Source: Sycon ciliatum
Taxonomy: Eukaryota > Porifera > Calcarea > Leucosolenida > Sycettidae
NCBI RefSeq assembly: GCF_964019385.1
Contig: NC_088654.1
Coordinates: 19,336,543 to 19,400,542 of the forward strand
DNA: 64,000 bases
Direction of reading: 5' to 3'
The translations under genes were made by a program, and so were the position numbers. The notes below the pieces were generated by a model. The model searched no databases, was not told the origin of the DNA, and saw nothing but the letters and a program-made list of their open reading frames with translations. This document shows positions 51,691 through 60,299 of the stretch, piece by piece (position 1 is the stretch's first letter; every line of letters begins with the position of its first letter).

Positions 51691-51850
51691 TCTCTTGGTT
51701 ATGCTGGTAGAAGGACTGGGTCCGACCCACCGTCCGAGGGGATCCACAGGATTTCCTGTGGATATGAGATCCCCTCGTTTGAGGGGATTATGAGCCATAA
51801 TCCCCTCAAACTAGGGGAAATATCCGTCGATCACCTGAAAAGGGAGGTCT
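51691..51850. repeat. Inverted-repeat-rich end of the insertion
   Basis: Short palindromes CCACAGGATTTCCTGTGG, and CCCCTCGTTTGAGGGG next to ATAATCCCCTCAAACTAGGG. The GGGATTAT/ATAATCCC theme recurs in the hairpin at 48347-48458, which suggests the two are the ends of one mobile element that carried or captured the LINE. Confidence 0.5.
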
Positions 51851-52063
51851 ATGTGTACAGAAGGAGAATGTGTTATCGTTGCAGTTGTTTGGTGTCACAC
51901 TTCGTGAAAGTGTGACAAGTGCTTCTTGATGTGTTCAACGTGTTTGTCTACAACTTACAGCTGTTTGGTTTTGAGTTTTTAACACTTTAATCATTTTATC
52001 ACCTATGTTTTTTCTTTCTTTCTCTATAGTTATGTGTTTTTCAAATTTATAACATTCCCTGTA

Positions 52064-52099
52064 CTATCCTGAAGAGAAGGGAAAGAAAACGTTTGATAG
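52064..52099 (+). ncRNA. Hammerhead-like motif at a Penelope 3' end
   Basis: CTATC (stem I), CTGAAGA, GAAGGGAAA (no stable stem II), GAAA, AACGTT-type minimal stem III, T17, GATAG. Core and stem I fit, but stem II does not pair. The mirror copy is at about 48250-48285 (minus). In the commoner Penelope family here the same place reads AGTATT, TTGACAA, AAGGGAAC, GAAA, AACGTTC, AATACT, with core bases lost but stem I kept. Confidence 0.4.
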
Positions 52100-52211
52100 A
52101 AAGGAAGTGTCTACTGAATTGTGTGGATTTTCGTCGTCACATGCGAATACTTATTACGAAACTGTTTTCCACCGCCTCCAAACTACTGTTTGAATTATGA
52201 ATTATTATTAT

Positions 52212-53815
52212 TATTATAGTCAATTTTTTCTTCAGACTTTTCCCGTTTGTCTCTTTCCCTCAAAACCAGTTAATATTTGGCCCAGAATCTGCGAAAACCA
52301 GGCTTAGGGTGAAAATCATTTTTTTGAGAAAATTGATGTTTTGTAAAAAGGTTGTGTCGCGTGGACGATCGAGTGCAGTGAAGTGGAACCAAAGAGAATC
52401 TCGCTTGTTTGAAGAAGTAGTATTCATGGCAGGAAGGGTTTCAGCAGTCAGGGAAGTCAAAGGGCTTCCGGTAGAATATTCCCTGCTACTCCTCTAGTCA
52501 CAACGAAGAGTTTTTGAGCTGATCGAACGGATTCTATCTCCTACACTCAGGAATGGCGAAATTTCTGCGCTAGCTGCTGCTTGCGGAAAATGGTGAAGAA
52601 ATCGTCTCCAGTTAGAGTCGTGATGGCGATAGCGAGGAGAACCTGGACGACATCGATCCAGCCAATCGAAGTACGGAGATACTAGCTGTTTCTGAGCCTC
52701 ACGCAAAAGGAACACGCGCAGCAGAGCTCATCCGTTTGCAGCAAGTTCACGAGGAAAGAGGCTTGAAGCGCAGTGTGAAAACTGTTTTGAATTGATGTCC
52801 TTGGCGATGAAGTGCTACTGAAGGCCAGGCGAATGAGTGTCTGAGTGAGCAGATCGAGAGGCCCCCACTCGAGACTTTCCTCGCTGGTCAGCTAGCTGCA
52901 AGGGATTGTACAGCGTGCCGATATTTCACATGCTGGTCAGCGCCAAGCAGATACTGCAGCACGCCAGCACGCTATGCGCTTACTATGAACAGTCAGTGGA
53001 ACAGTTTGAAAGGCTGTGTTCTTGCTTGTTAGTGAACAGTTGTACTAGATTCACCCGTCAAAAGGTGCCATCTCAACTGGAGTCGGGTTTCCTTGTGGTG
53101 TGTAGCGCCAGAGCACACCAGTACATGTATTCAGCTCCAGAATGTGCTGAGTGGGGAGCAAACAAAATTCATGCAGAACTGTGCATGGCTACTACAGCCT
53201 GCAGCACCAAGACTAGAGGCCACAACAAGCCTGCCCCCACATGTACATGCCTACCTTGTCATGTCACCTAAACAAAAATCATCCATGTCTCTTCATTCAG
53301 TCTGGTGCATCTCTCTTCATTTCTTTCCTGTGATAACAATTTTGTGTTTTTTTGGGATTTTTTAACACAATACCCTAGTGTGTTTGAGATAGATTTAATA
53401 CCACTATTAGTCGACCCACACCTGTAATATTTTGTTTCCTGACCTCCCATGCCCAGTAGAAGCTGAAAATGGGAAAAAGTCATTTTGTGAAATTTCACCC
53501 TAAGCCTGGTTTTCGCAGATTCTGGGCCATTTTATGACTTGGGGCTCCCGGCGTGCTAGTTTGTACGTGAAGTGTGTGGGTACAGTGAGGGCTGCGTCCC
53601 ACCCGCCTGTGTGGATTCACAGGAAGTGTGAGTTACGAAGTCTGAAGAAAACGTTGAACGGTCTCTGCTTGGATGACGACTTCACCATAGCTCAGTGGTT
53701 AGAGCATCGCTGGCTACAAGCGAGGGTCCCTGGTTCGAGTCCTGGTTGTGACAGTCAATTGTTTCTTCAGACTTTTCCCATTTGTCTCTTTCCCTTAAAA
53801 CCAGTTAATTATTAT
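52212..53815 (+). mobile_element. SINE family A partial dimer, split by a DNA transposon
   Basis: A tail-only unit (52218-52278) after an (ATT)n tract is followed, beyond the inserted transposon, by a full unit (53525-53815) beginning TTTTATGACTTGGGGCTCC. It has box A TAGCTCAGTGGTTAGAGC, box B GGTTCGAGTCC and tail AAACCAGTTAATTATT. Removing the transposon and one ATTT restores the usual tail-to-head junction (TAATATTTTATGAC) seen intact at 62815. Confidence 0.85.
52279..53528. mobile_element. DNA transposon, 1.25 kb, TIR GGCCCAGAATCTGCG
   Basis: GGCCCAGAATCTGCGAAAAC and its complement at 53509-53528 continue inward as a TIR of about 36 bp (CCAGGCTTAGGGTGAAA). The target duplication is ATTT (52275-52278 and 53529-53532), confirmed by the uninterrupted SINE junction elsewhere. 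Short frames inside are not recognisable as a transposase; probably non-autonomous or decayed. Confidence 0.88.
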
Positions 53816-53819
53816 TATT

Positions 53820-54376
53820 ATTATTACAAAAAATGTATTATCTACGCATGCATCTACGCAAGAGTCACCACCACCCAATTAGGGCATGTGTCAAAGTATT
53901 GAACGTTTTCGTTCCCTTCTTGTCAAAATACTACAGGGAATGATGGAAAATAAGCTAAAAGACTACAACTATAAGGAAAAGAAGTTCAGAAATATATCAC
54001 TCAAATTATGTGTAGAAGTGACACGAAAAAATGGATGTGAAGAATCAAGAAAACAGCATGCAAATCCAATAAGTGACAAAAACGTAGTGACAAGAAAAAA
54101 GAGAGAAATATCAAGAGATCTATTTCTTTACATCTATTTTTTCGTGTCACTTCTACACATAATAATTGGAGTGATATATTTCTGAACTTCTTTTCCTTAT
54201 AGTTGTAGTCTTTTAGCTTATTTCCATCATTCCCTGTAGTATTTTGACAAGAAGGGAACGAAAACGTTCAATACTTTGACACATGTCCTAATTGGGTGGT
54301 GGTGACTCTTGCGTAGATGCATGCGTAGATAATACATTTTTTGTAATATTTTCTGCCTCCGTCCTACTTTCAAATT
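53820..54376. repeat. Inverted pair of Penelope-like 3' UTRs
   Basis: Minus copy 53825-54120 and plus copy about 54127-54376 are reverse complements around 54123 (TATTTCTTTACATC). Both contain GTAGATGCATGCGTAGATAA, the GAACGAAAACGTTCAATAC block and a CCTACTTTCAAATTATT end. Same family as 28036, 30900-31080 and 34540-35700. ATT tracts at both ends. Confidence 0.88.
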
Positions 54377-54389
54377 ATTATTATTATTA

Positions 54390-54432
54390 GGAAATTAGAG
54401 GCCACATGCCACGTACTGCTCTGTGGCCTCTA
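54390..54432. repeat. Short hairpin between ATT tracts
   Basis: GGAAATTAGAGGCCACA and its complement surround a loop of about 13 bp. It lies directly after an (ATT)n tract. Confidence 0.75.
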
Positions 54433-54499
54433 ATTTCCTAAAACTTTGAAATTCTCCGTGAAGTCCAAATTTGAAATTGTAAAATATTATTATTATTTG

Positions 54500-54990
54500 A
54501 AACTCGGGTATTGGGCCAATAATAAAAGTAGAAAGGAAAAGGACATATGGAAACGAGTTAAGAGTAACTCTCCACCACTGTAACTAGATACTATATACAG
54601 TCAGAAAGTGCAACAACTACGCACAAAACTGACAGAGTACTGAGACATTCGAGTTCCTGACACCTAGCTTCAACACATCTCCGTAGCGCTAACCGACAGC
54701 CTTCCAACTTGGAAGGTTCAAGGTTATGGAAAGACCAGAGAGGGGAAGGCAAGCGCAACGAAAACGAGCACAAGCCACAGTCCCAACGGAACAAAGAATG
54801 TCGATTGTCACTGGACGATGACGAGACCAGTAGGCGATTTGACAAAGCGGTCTAACTACAATTCGAAGCAGCAAAGCAGCTCAGTGGTTAGAGCATTGCT
54901 CATGACAAGCAGGGTCCCAGGTTCGAGTCCTGGTGGGTCTGGTTTTTTTTCTCTTTTCAGGCAGTTCACTTCCCCGAGTGATCCTTTGAA
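54500..54990. mobile_element. Repeat family C fused to SINE B
   Basis: 54500-54870 is a family C copy (minus); at AGCAAAGCAGC it passes into SINE B plus strand (CTCAGTGGTTAGAGCATTGC, box B GGTTCGAGTCCTGGTGGG) ending CTTTGAATT(ATT)n at 54990. The joint uses a shared AGC, as in template switching. Confidence 0.75.
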
Positions 54991-55012
54991 TTATTATTAT
55001 TATTATTTATGA

Positions 55013-55192
55013 AAGGATTGGGAGAACTTCAAATTCTAAGGAACAGTAGGGGAAGTGAACTGCCTGAAAAGAGAAAAAAACCCGCCAGACCCACCAGGAC
55101 CTGGTGGGTCTGGCGGTTTTTTCTCTTTTCAGGCAGTTCACTTCCCCTACTGTTCCTTAGAATTTGAAGTTCTCCCAATCCTTTCATAAATT
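55013..55192. repeat. Perfect hairpin of the SINE B 3' end
   Basis: 55013-55100 and 55100-55192 are reverse complements with almost no loop. The axis is at CCACCAGGACCTGGTGG, the same place in the SINE as in the 39692-39850 hairpin. Outer ends ATGAAAGGATTGGGAGAA and complement. Confidence 0.9.
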
Positions 55193-55475
55193 TATCACTC
55201 TCTTTCAGTTCTGGTAGGGTCCAGAAACTGACCGTGGTTGGTCCCCTGGGGGGGGGAGAAAGACCCAAGTGCCATCAGTATGTGTGGCACGTGTTGTGAG
55301 CTGCCTTTGGAGTGAAAAACTTGTCAGCGCCTTCTAGGTTCAGCCCGGTCCCATAGCTCAGTGGTTAGAGCACTGCTCATGACTAGCAAGGTCCCGGGTT
55401 CGAGTCCTGGTGGATCTGGCGGTTTTTCTCTTTTCAGGCAGTTCACTTCCCCTACTGTTTCTTAGAATTATTATT
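55193..55475 (+). mobile_element. SINE family B, most complete copy
   Basis: Body (CTGGTAGGGTCCAGAAACTG, ATGTGTGGCACGTGTTGTGA), then tRNA-like part: GGTCCCATAGCTCAGTGGTT with box A, then box B GGGTTCGAGTCCTGG. Tail CAGGCAGTTCACTTCC and (ATT)n follow. It follows its own 3' hairpin without a gap, again a tail-to-head arrangement. It is not a functional tRNA gene because of the fused body and the mutated arms. Confidence 0.85.
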
Positions 55476-55489
55476 ATTATTATTATTAA

Positions 55490-55975
55490 AAGTAGAAAGG
55501 AAAAGGACATATGGAAACGAGTTAAGAGTAACTCTCCACCACTGTACCTAGTGCAACAACTAGGCACAAAACTGACAGAGTACTGAGACATTCGACGTCC
55601 TGACACCTAGCTTCAACACATCTCCATAGCGCTAACCGACAGCCTTCCAACTTGGAAGGTTCAAGGTTATGGAAAGACCAAAGAGGGAAAGGCAAGCGCA
55701 ACGAAAACGAGCACAAGCTACAGTCCCAACGGAACAAAGAATGTCGATTGTCACTGGACGATGACGAGACCAGTAGGCGATTTGACAAAGCGGTCTAACT
55801 ACAATTCGAAGCAGCAAAGCAGCACACCACCCAACTTGGGTGGGTCAAAAATATCAAAGATAAGTTAAGAAGGGGGAAGCTTTGCGAGAATGAATTGTAC
55901 AAGCCGAAATCTAAACTCTATTATTGGCTCAATACCCGAGTTTCAAAATATTATTATTATTATTATTATTAGCAT
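55490..55975 (-). repeat. Repeat family C copy
   Basis: Same family as 36520-37345 and 54500-54870, with the shared CTTCCAACTTGGAAGG block and an open frame of about 88 residues. It ends in GGCTCAATACCCGAGTTTCA and (ATT)n. Confidence 0.75.
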
Positions 55976-56960
55976 TCCCGCGTTGAAGTGCAGCAGCAGT
56001 ATGCTGCGTCCACAGCTTCCCTTGTGCAGAATGGCTTGGTTGAGAGGAGAGGGGAGAGAATGCAACAAGGCAACCAACATCTATGAAATAGGCCACAATA
56101 ACATGAAGAGAACCAACCTACATATGCATGATTGCACAAGAATGGAGGCGACTAATGGCTATAATCATTGTGCCACAAAACCGGTACACAGGAGATCTGT
56201 CGACAATGTAACGAAACATAAAACTCAGTTAATCAATACAGGTTCCACTAAATTACAAGAGAACAACGCTACAACAATAGAATTGCCGCTAAATTATCGC
56301 AAGTATAGAGAACGAGTCCAATACAAATGAAAACCATGAACAGACCGTCCCGAAGTCATTTTGGGAACAAATTGTAGTACAATGTCATGTAGTTGCTGAC
56401 ACTGACGCTGACGGAACACGAATTTGAGTTGAATACTCACGAAGTTTTGTACAATGTACATCAGTATGCGCCGGTGTTGTGGAGTACCGGTAAGCAGGTA
56501 CGTCAGTCACCAATCCAGCTTCAGCTCCGTGCTCGCTTCAGCAGAATGTTGCCCGCGTTGTCTTCGCCTCCACACGGATAGACGACCAGCGCAGAGTCCC
56601 GCAGCTCCGTGGCCGTAAGGTCCTGATATTCGCCGTTAGTGCCGTCAAGTCTCAGTCCACCTCTCATAGCAAGCCGCTCTATGAAAATCTTTCTCTCTCC
56701 ATTGGAGTGCTCCCCAGTTGGGCGAGGAGACTAGAAACATACCTCCGGTGAGCGAGGAAGAAGAGCGGAGTTACCCAACTCAACCAACCAAAAACACACA
56801 CAGAATAGTCTAGGCAAACGAGCAATTGATAAAAAAATAAAAAGGAGAAACTTGTTGAAAATGCATCCAATGCCGATAGGATGGTAGTTGATTCTAATTG
56901 AATTGCTAGCGAAGCAAAACTGCAGAGACATTGACAATTTCTATACCGATATTGTAACTT
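55976..56960. other. 3' flank of the ankyrin gene, no feature recognised
   Basis: The 985 bp between repeat family C and the stop codon at 56961 contain no recognised motif. Part may be 3' UTR of the minus-strand ankyrin gene; AATAAA-like signals on that strand are not convincing. Confidence 0.4.
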
Positions 56961-57050
56961 CTAGTAAGGATCTGAGGTGACCTTCTTCAATAGCTCTTCA
57001 ACTGAACGGTGGCCGATGTTTCGCGCCTCGTCCAATGGAGTCTCGCCAGC
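56961..57050 (-). CDS. Ankyrin-repeat gene, terminal exon
   Basis: Minus strand, after acceptor tgtttag: AGETPLDEARNIGHRSVEEL, LKKVTSDPY, stop. GETPLDxAxxxGHxxVxxLL is the first two thirds of an ankyrin repeat, and the short tail suggests this is the end of the protein. Diverged duplicates of this exon lie at 57358-57431 and 57740-57821, so it is the last of three tandem copies. The upstream exons are described at their positions. The gene cannot be named; ankyrin repeats only indicate protein binding. Confidence 0.8.
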   Translation of the reverse strand, partial: AGETPLDEARNIGHRSVEELLKKVTSDPY

Positions 57051-57357
57051 CTAAACACAAGACAGTTGCAATATACACATAACACACCTATCAGTACAAA
57101 CATCATGTCATACAGGTACTTGTGCAGTTGTACTCCGTGAAATCCCACCCAAAGTACATATTTGGCGCCATGAACTAACACAGCCCTTGACGCCCAGAAT
57201 GTGATAAAAATGGAGCTGGACATACGCATGTGCAAGTGCAGTGATGTAATTAGAACTGGTCCAGGGTGTCAGTTTTGCACTTTAGGCTGGCTTTCAATAC
57301 TCACAACTGTACTTGGTCACTGTCTTAATCTGATCCCTCCCGGGTTATTCAGTAGAT

Positions 57358-57431
57358 TCTGAGGTGACCTTCTTCAATAGCTCTTCAACTGGCCGTTGTT
57401 TCGCGCCTTGTCCAGTGGAGTCTCGCCAATC
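57358..57431 (-). pseudogene. Duplicate of the terminal ankyrin exon, frameshifted
   Basis: Reads IGETPLDKARNNGQ, after which a 7-bp deletion relative to its sister exons (CCACCGTTCAG reduced to CCAG) shifts the frame into a stop. It has the same acceptor context (tgtttag). About 370 bp separates it from each neighbour copy, showing tandem duplication of exon plus intron. Confidence 0.75.
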
Positions 57432-57698
57432 TAAACACAAGACAGTTGCAATATACACATAACACACCTATCAGTATAATTATACATCGTGTCATACAGG
57501 TACTTGTGCAGTTGTGCTCCGTGAAACCCACCCAAAGTGCACTATTTGGTGCCATGAACTTGCACAGCCCTAGACGCCCAGGATGTGGTACGAATGCAAC
57601 TGGACATACACATGTGCAAGTGCAGTGATGTAATTGGAACTGGTCCAGGGTGTCAGCTTTGCACTTTAGGCTGGATTTCAATACTTACAACTGTGCTT

Positions 57699-57821
57699 AG
57701 TCACTGCCTTAATCTGATCCCTCAAGTGTGATTCAGCAGATTTTGAGGTGACCTTCTTCAATAGCTCTTCAACTGAACGGTGGCCGTTGTTTCTCGCTTT
57801 GTCCAATGGTGTCTCGCCATC
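57699..57821 (-). CDS. Ankyrin exon with extended tail
   Basis: DGETPLDKARNNGHRSVEEL, LKKVTSKSAESHLRDQIKAV, TK plus a partial codon, then donor ^gtaagt. Acceptor tgtttag. Unlike the terminal copy it has no stop and continues through a DQIKAVTK block that is also seen near 57310-57345 and 57880-57915. This suggests the repeat unit includes this extension. Confidence 0.65.
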
Positions 57822-60019
57822 CTAAACACAAGACAGTTGCAGTATAAATTACCACACCTATCAGTACATACACCGTGTACTTGGTCACTGCCTTAATCTG
57901 ATCCCTCCTGGATGATTCAGGAGCAATTTCGGAGTTTGTGTTTTTGCCGCTTTCAAAATGGATTCTTTGCCTTTTATCCTGCATGTGTAATTTAATATCG
58001 TACTCGTAACGCAGGTTCAGTGAAACCCAGCCTATTTACGCACCTGCACATTCGTAGTACATACCTCGTACGGTGTTACTGTCTTATGATCTGGAGAAAA
58101 GTTGCCGTCAACTGAATCCGCCCAGGGCCAAACCAAGCGGAGTTTAGCATGCACTCTGAAAACTGAAGGGCACTCACGGCATCTCCGACATGTTGATATG
58201 GAGTAGCGCAAGAAAAAAAAGGAGGAGGAAGGCACGCAGAAGTCTTAGCTTCCATGCTTCTGTTCTTTGATCACGAAAGCAGTTTGTGCAGCTAAACCCG
58301 ACGTGAGGGTTCATGTACGTAAATCTTGTATTCACATCTGGAATGCTCCCGGATGATTCACCACAATTTTGGAGTTTGCGTTTTATGGCTTTCAAAAGGA
58401 TTTTTTTTTAAGGAGAACTTCAAATTTCGAAGGATCAGTCGAGGAAGTGAACTCTCGAATCCGGGACCTTGATTGTTGTGGGCAACGCTCTAACCATCCC
58501 AACTTATTAACCAAGCTGAAACCAGAAGGCGCTGACAAGCTTTTCACTCCAAAGGCAGCTCACAACACGTGCCACACATACTGATGACCCTCGGGTCTTT
58601 ATCCCTCCCCAGGAGACCAACCGAGGTCAGTTCTGGAATGTGCTACCTGAATTGAAAGAAAGGGATTAATTTTAAAGGATTGGAAGAACTTCTAATTTCA
58701 AAGGACCAGTCGGGGAAGTGAACTGCCTAAAAAGAGTTAAAAAATGCCAGATCCACCAGGACTCAAATTCGGGACCTTTTTTTGTCATGAGCAAGGCTCA
58801 CAAATCACTTTCGTTCACCTCTGGGAATACGTTCCGGAAACTGCCCGTGGTTGGTCCCCCAGGGGAGGGAAAAGACCCAAGCGCGACCAGCATGTACAGC
58901 ACGTGTTGTGAGCTGCATTTGGAGTGAAACACTTGTCAGCGCCTTCTGGGTTCAACTTGGTCCCATAGCTCACATGTTTAGAGCATTTTTGGTAAGTTCC
59001 GGTTAAGTTTGGTCGCATTATGCAGGTGCAACATGGCACATGGTACACTAAAAGACGGTCGCTGGTCGCGCAAGGCAGGTGCAGTTTCTGTATAGTACTG
59101 TCCATGCATGGAAAAATGGCCGTTGAAAGCAGGTGGCAGCTAAAACCAGAGGTCGCTTACACCAGGTTTTACTGTAGAGTGAAATCTGGCCAAGTTCATA
59201 CGTCCGCAGATTTGTAGTACATGTCTAGTATGGTATTACTTATGATTTCCGGAAACTTTACCGTCAACTGAATCAGCCGCGGGCCAAAACCTAGCAGAGA
59301 TGCCCATGCACTCTGTCAACATGTTGGGAACTCACGTCTCCGACAGGTTGATGTAGAGCGTCGCAAGAAACAAAGGAGTAACGTGAAGCACAGAAATCTT
59401 AGCTTCTGTGCTTCTGTGCTTTGCTCTCAAAACCAGTTTGTGGAGCTAGTGCACGCACATTCATGCACGGAAAATTGGAAAATTGAAAATCCTGTATGCA
59501 CGGCTACAATGCTCAAGTTGCTATGTGCAAGAAAGGAGCCTGCGCTGTGCTAACCTAAAGCGATGTATGATACAATATAGTTCGGACTGCTTTTCGGTTT
59601 GCGGCTCATGCGCCTGAAGTTCTCCTGTCTGCTTCTCACGAAGTCGTTCCAAGTTCTCGTCCTTCGACATACTAGCAGCTCATACGTGTACTGGATGGAA
59701 CACAGATAATGTTCCGTCTGCACCTGCTCAGGTGAACGGGTTCTGGCGTGATGGCGATACTCAACCATATACCAACCTTGTAAGCAATGGCCATGAGGCC
59801 AATTTTAAGAATAATAGACACAAAACCCCTGGCGCAAAGATCTGCACACATTAAAGTGTTGAGGAGGCAGTAAATTTGAAAAATGTCCCCCTGTGACATG
59901 ATTCCCATTGGGCAAAGATCAGGGGAACACATAGGTAATTTGTTTTCCTTTTAGATCGTACAGTGTAAGCACAGAACATGATCATCATTGTTCATGGCAC
60001 TCTATATACTGTTCTTTAC
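57822..60019. other. Intronic region of the ankyrin gene with SINE B copies
   Basis: Contains a DQIKAVTK-like block (57880-57985, minus), perhaps another duplicated exon. Decayed SINE B pieces lie at 58405-58640 and 58670-58990 (boxes degenerate, for example CTCAAATTCGGG). Sequence 58990-59920 holds nothing I recognise. Confidence 0.5.
58405..58990. mobile_element. Two decayed SINE family B copies
   Basis: A minus copy (58405-58640, GAAGTGAACTCTCGAATCCG, then CACAACACGTGCCACACATA) and a second (58670-58990) that begins in minus orientation and turns to plus (AGCACGTGTTGTGAGCTGCA, TTGTCAGCGCCTTCTGG). They are more diverged than the copies at 35-55 kb, so older. Confidence 0.7.
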
Positions 60020-60118
60020 CTCATTCCTGATGTTGCAGTCCGCCCCTGCAGCGAGCAGCGCTTGACACACATCGATTGTACCTCTCATGGCCGCATTGTG
60101 CAACGGAGTGTCGCCATC
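60020..60118 (-). CDS. Ankyrin-repeat exon, 33 residues
   Basis: Minus strand: DGDTPLHNAAMRGTIDVCQA, LLAAGADCNIRNE. This is one complete ankyrin repeat (D-x-x-TPLHxAAxxGxxxxCxxLLxxGAxxxxxN). Exactly 99 bp between acceptor cttccag and donor ^gtaaag, so exon boundaries coincide with repeat boundaries and the exon can be duplicated without changing the frame. Confidence 0.9.
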
Positions 60119-60253
60119 CTGGAAGCACAGGTAAGAAACAACAAACCAGAACTCAGTCCCACTAGGCTACATAATAGATCACAATGGTACGTTCGGGCCT
60201 GATTGGAAATTTTTATTTCCATTGCTATCAGGTTCGGCCTCATTTCCTCTGTG

Positions 60254-60299
60254 CTGCGCTGATGAGTTCAAAAAGAACGAAACAGCATGCTGTCCGCAG
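60254..60299 (+). ncRNA. Consensus type I hammerhead ribozyme
   Basis: CTGCG (stem I), CTGATGA at 60259-60265, stem II GTTC-AAAAA-GAAC, GAAA at 60279-60282, stem III ACAGC-AT-GCTGT, C17 at 60294, CGCAG closing stem I. Every invariant core base is present. It lies in an intron of the ankyrin gene, on the opposite strand, in a block (about 60200-60310) shared with the mutated copy at 36419-36520 (minus). Confidence 0.85.

Larger units (their letters stand above)
48172..52165. mobile_element. Penelope-like 3' end split by a 3.5-kb insertion
   Basis: 48180-48275 is the inverted 3' UTR of the sequence at 52055-52165 (ATAGTAGAGG/CTATCCTGAAGAG..., CGTAATAAGTATT and complement). After it, the plus strand encodes LHLAVLEAL, stop, VRKLDPELCI (48276-48345). 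The same protein then resumes at 51851 with LCVQKENVLSLQLFG. The repeated CTATGTATA / CTATGTGTA at the two break points is a 9-bp target duplication with one difference. The insertion 48346-51850 itself includes a hairpin MITE and a LINE. Confidence 0.8.

Noticed and set aside
53906-53925. GAACGAAAACGTTC as a protein-binding operator or terminator
   Set aside because: It is part of a repeated Penelope 3' UTR found many times in the window, and better explained as a structural RNA remnant.
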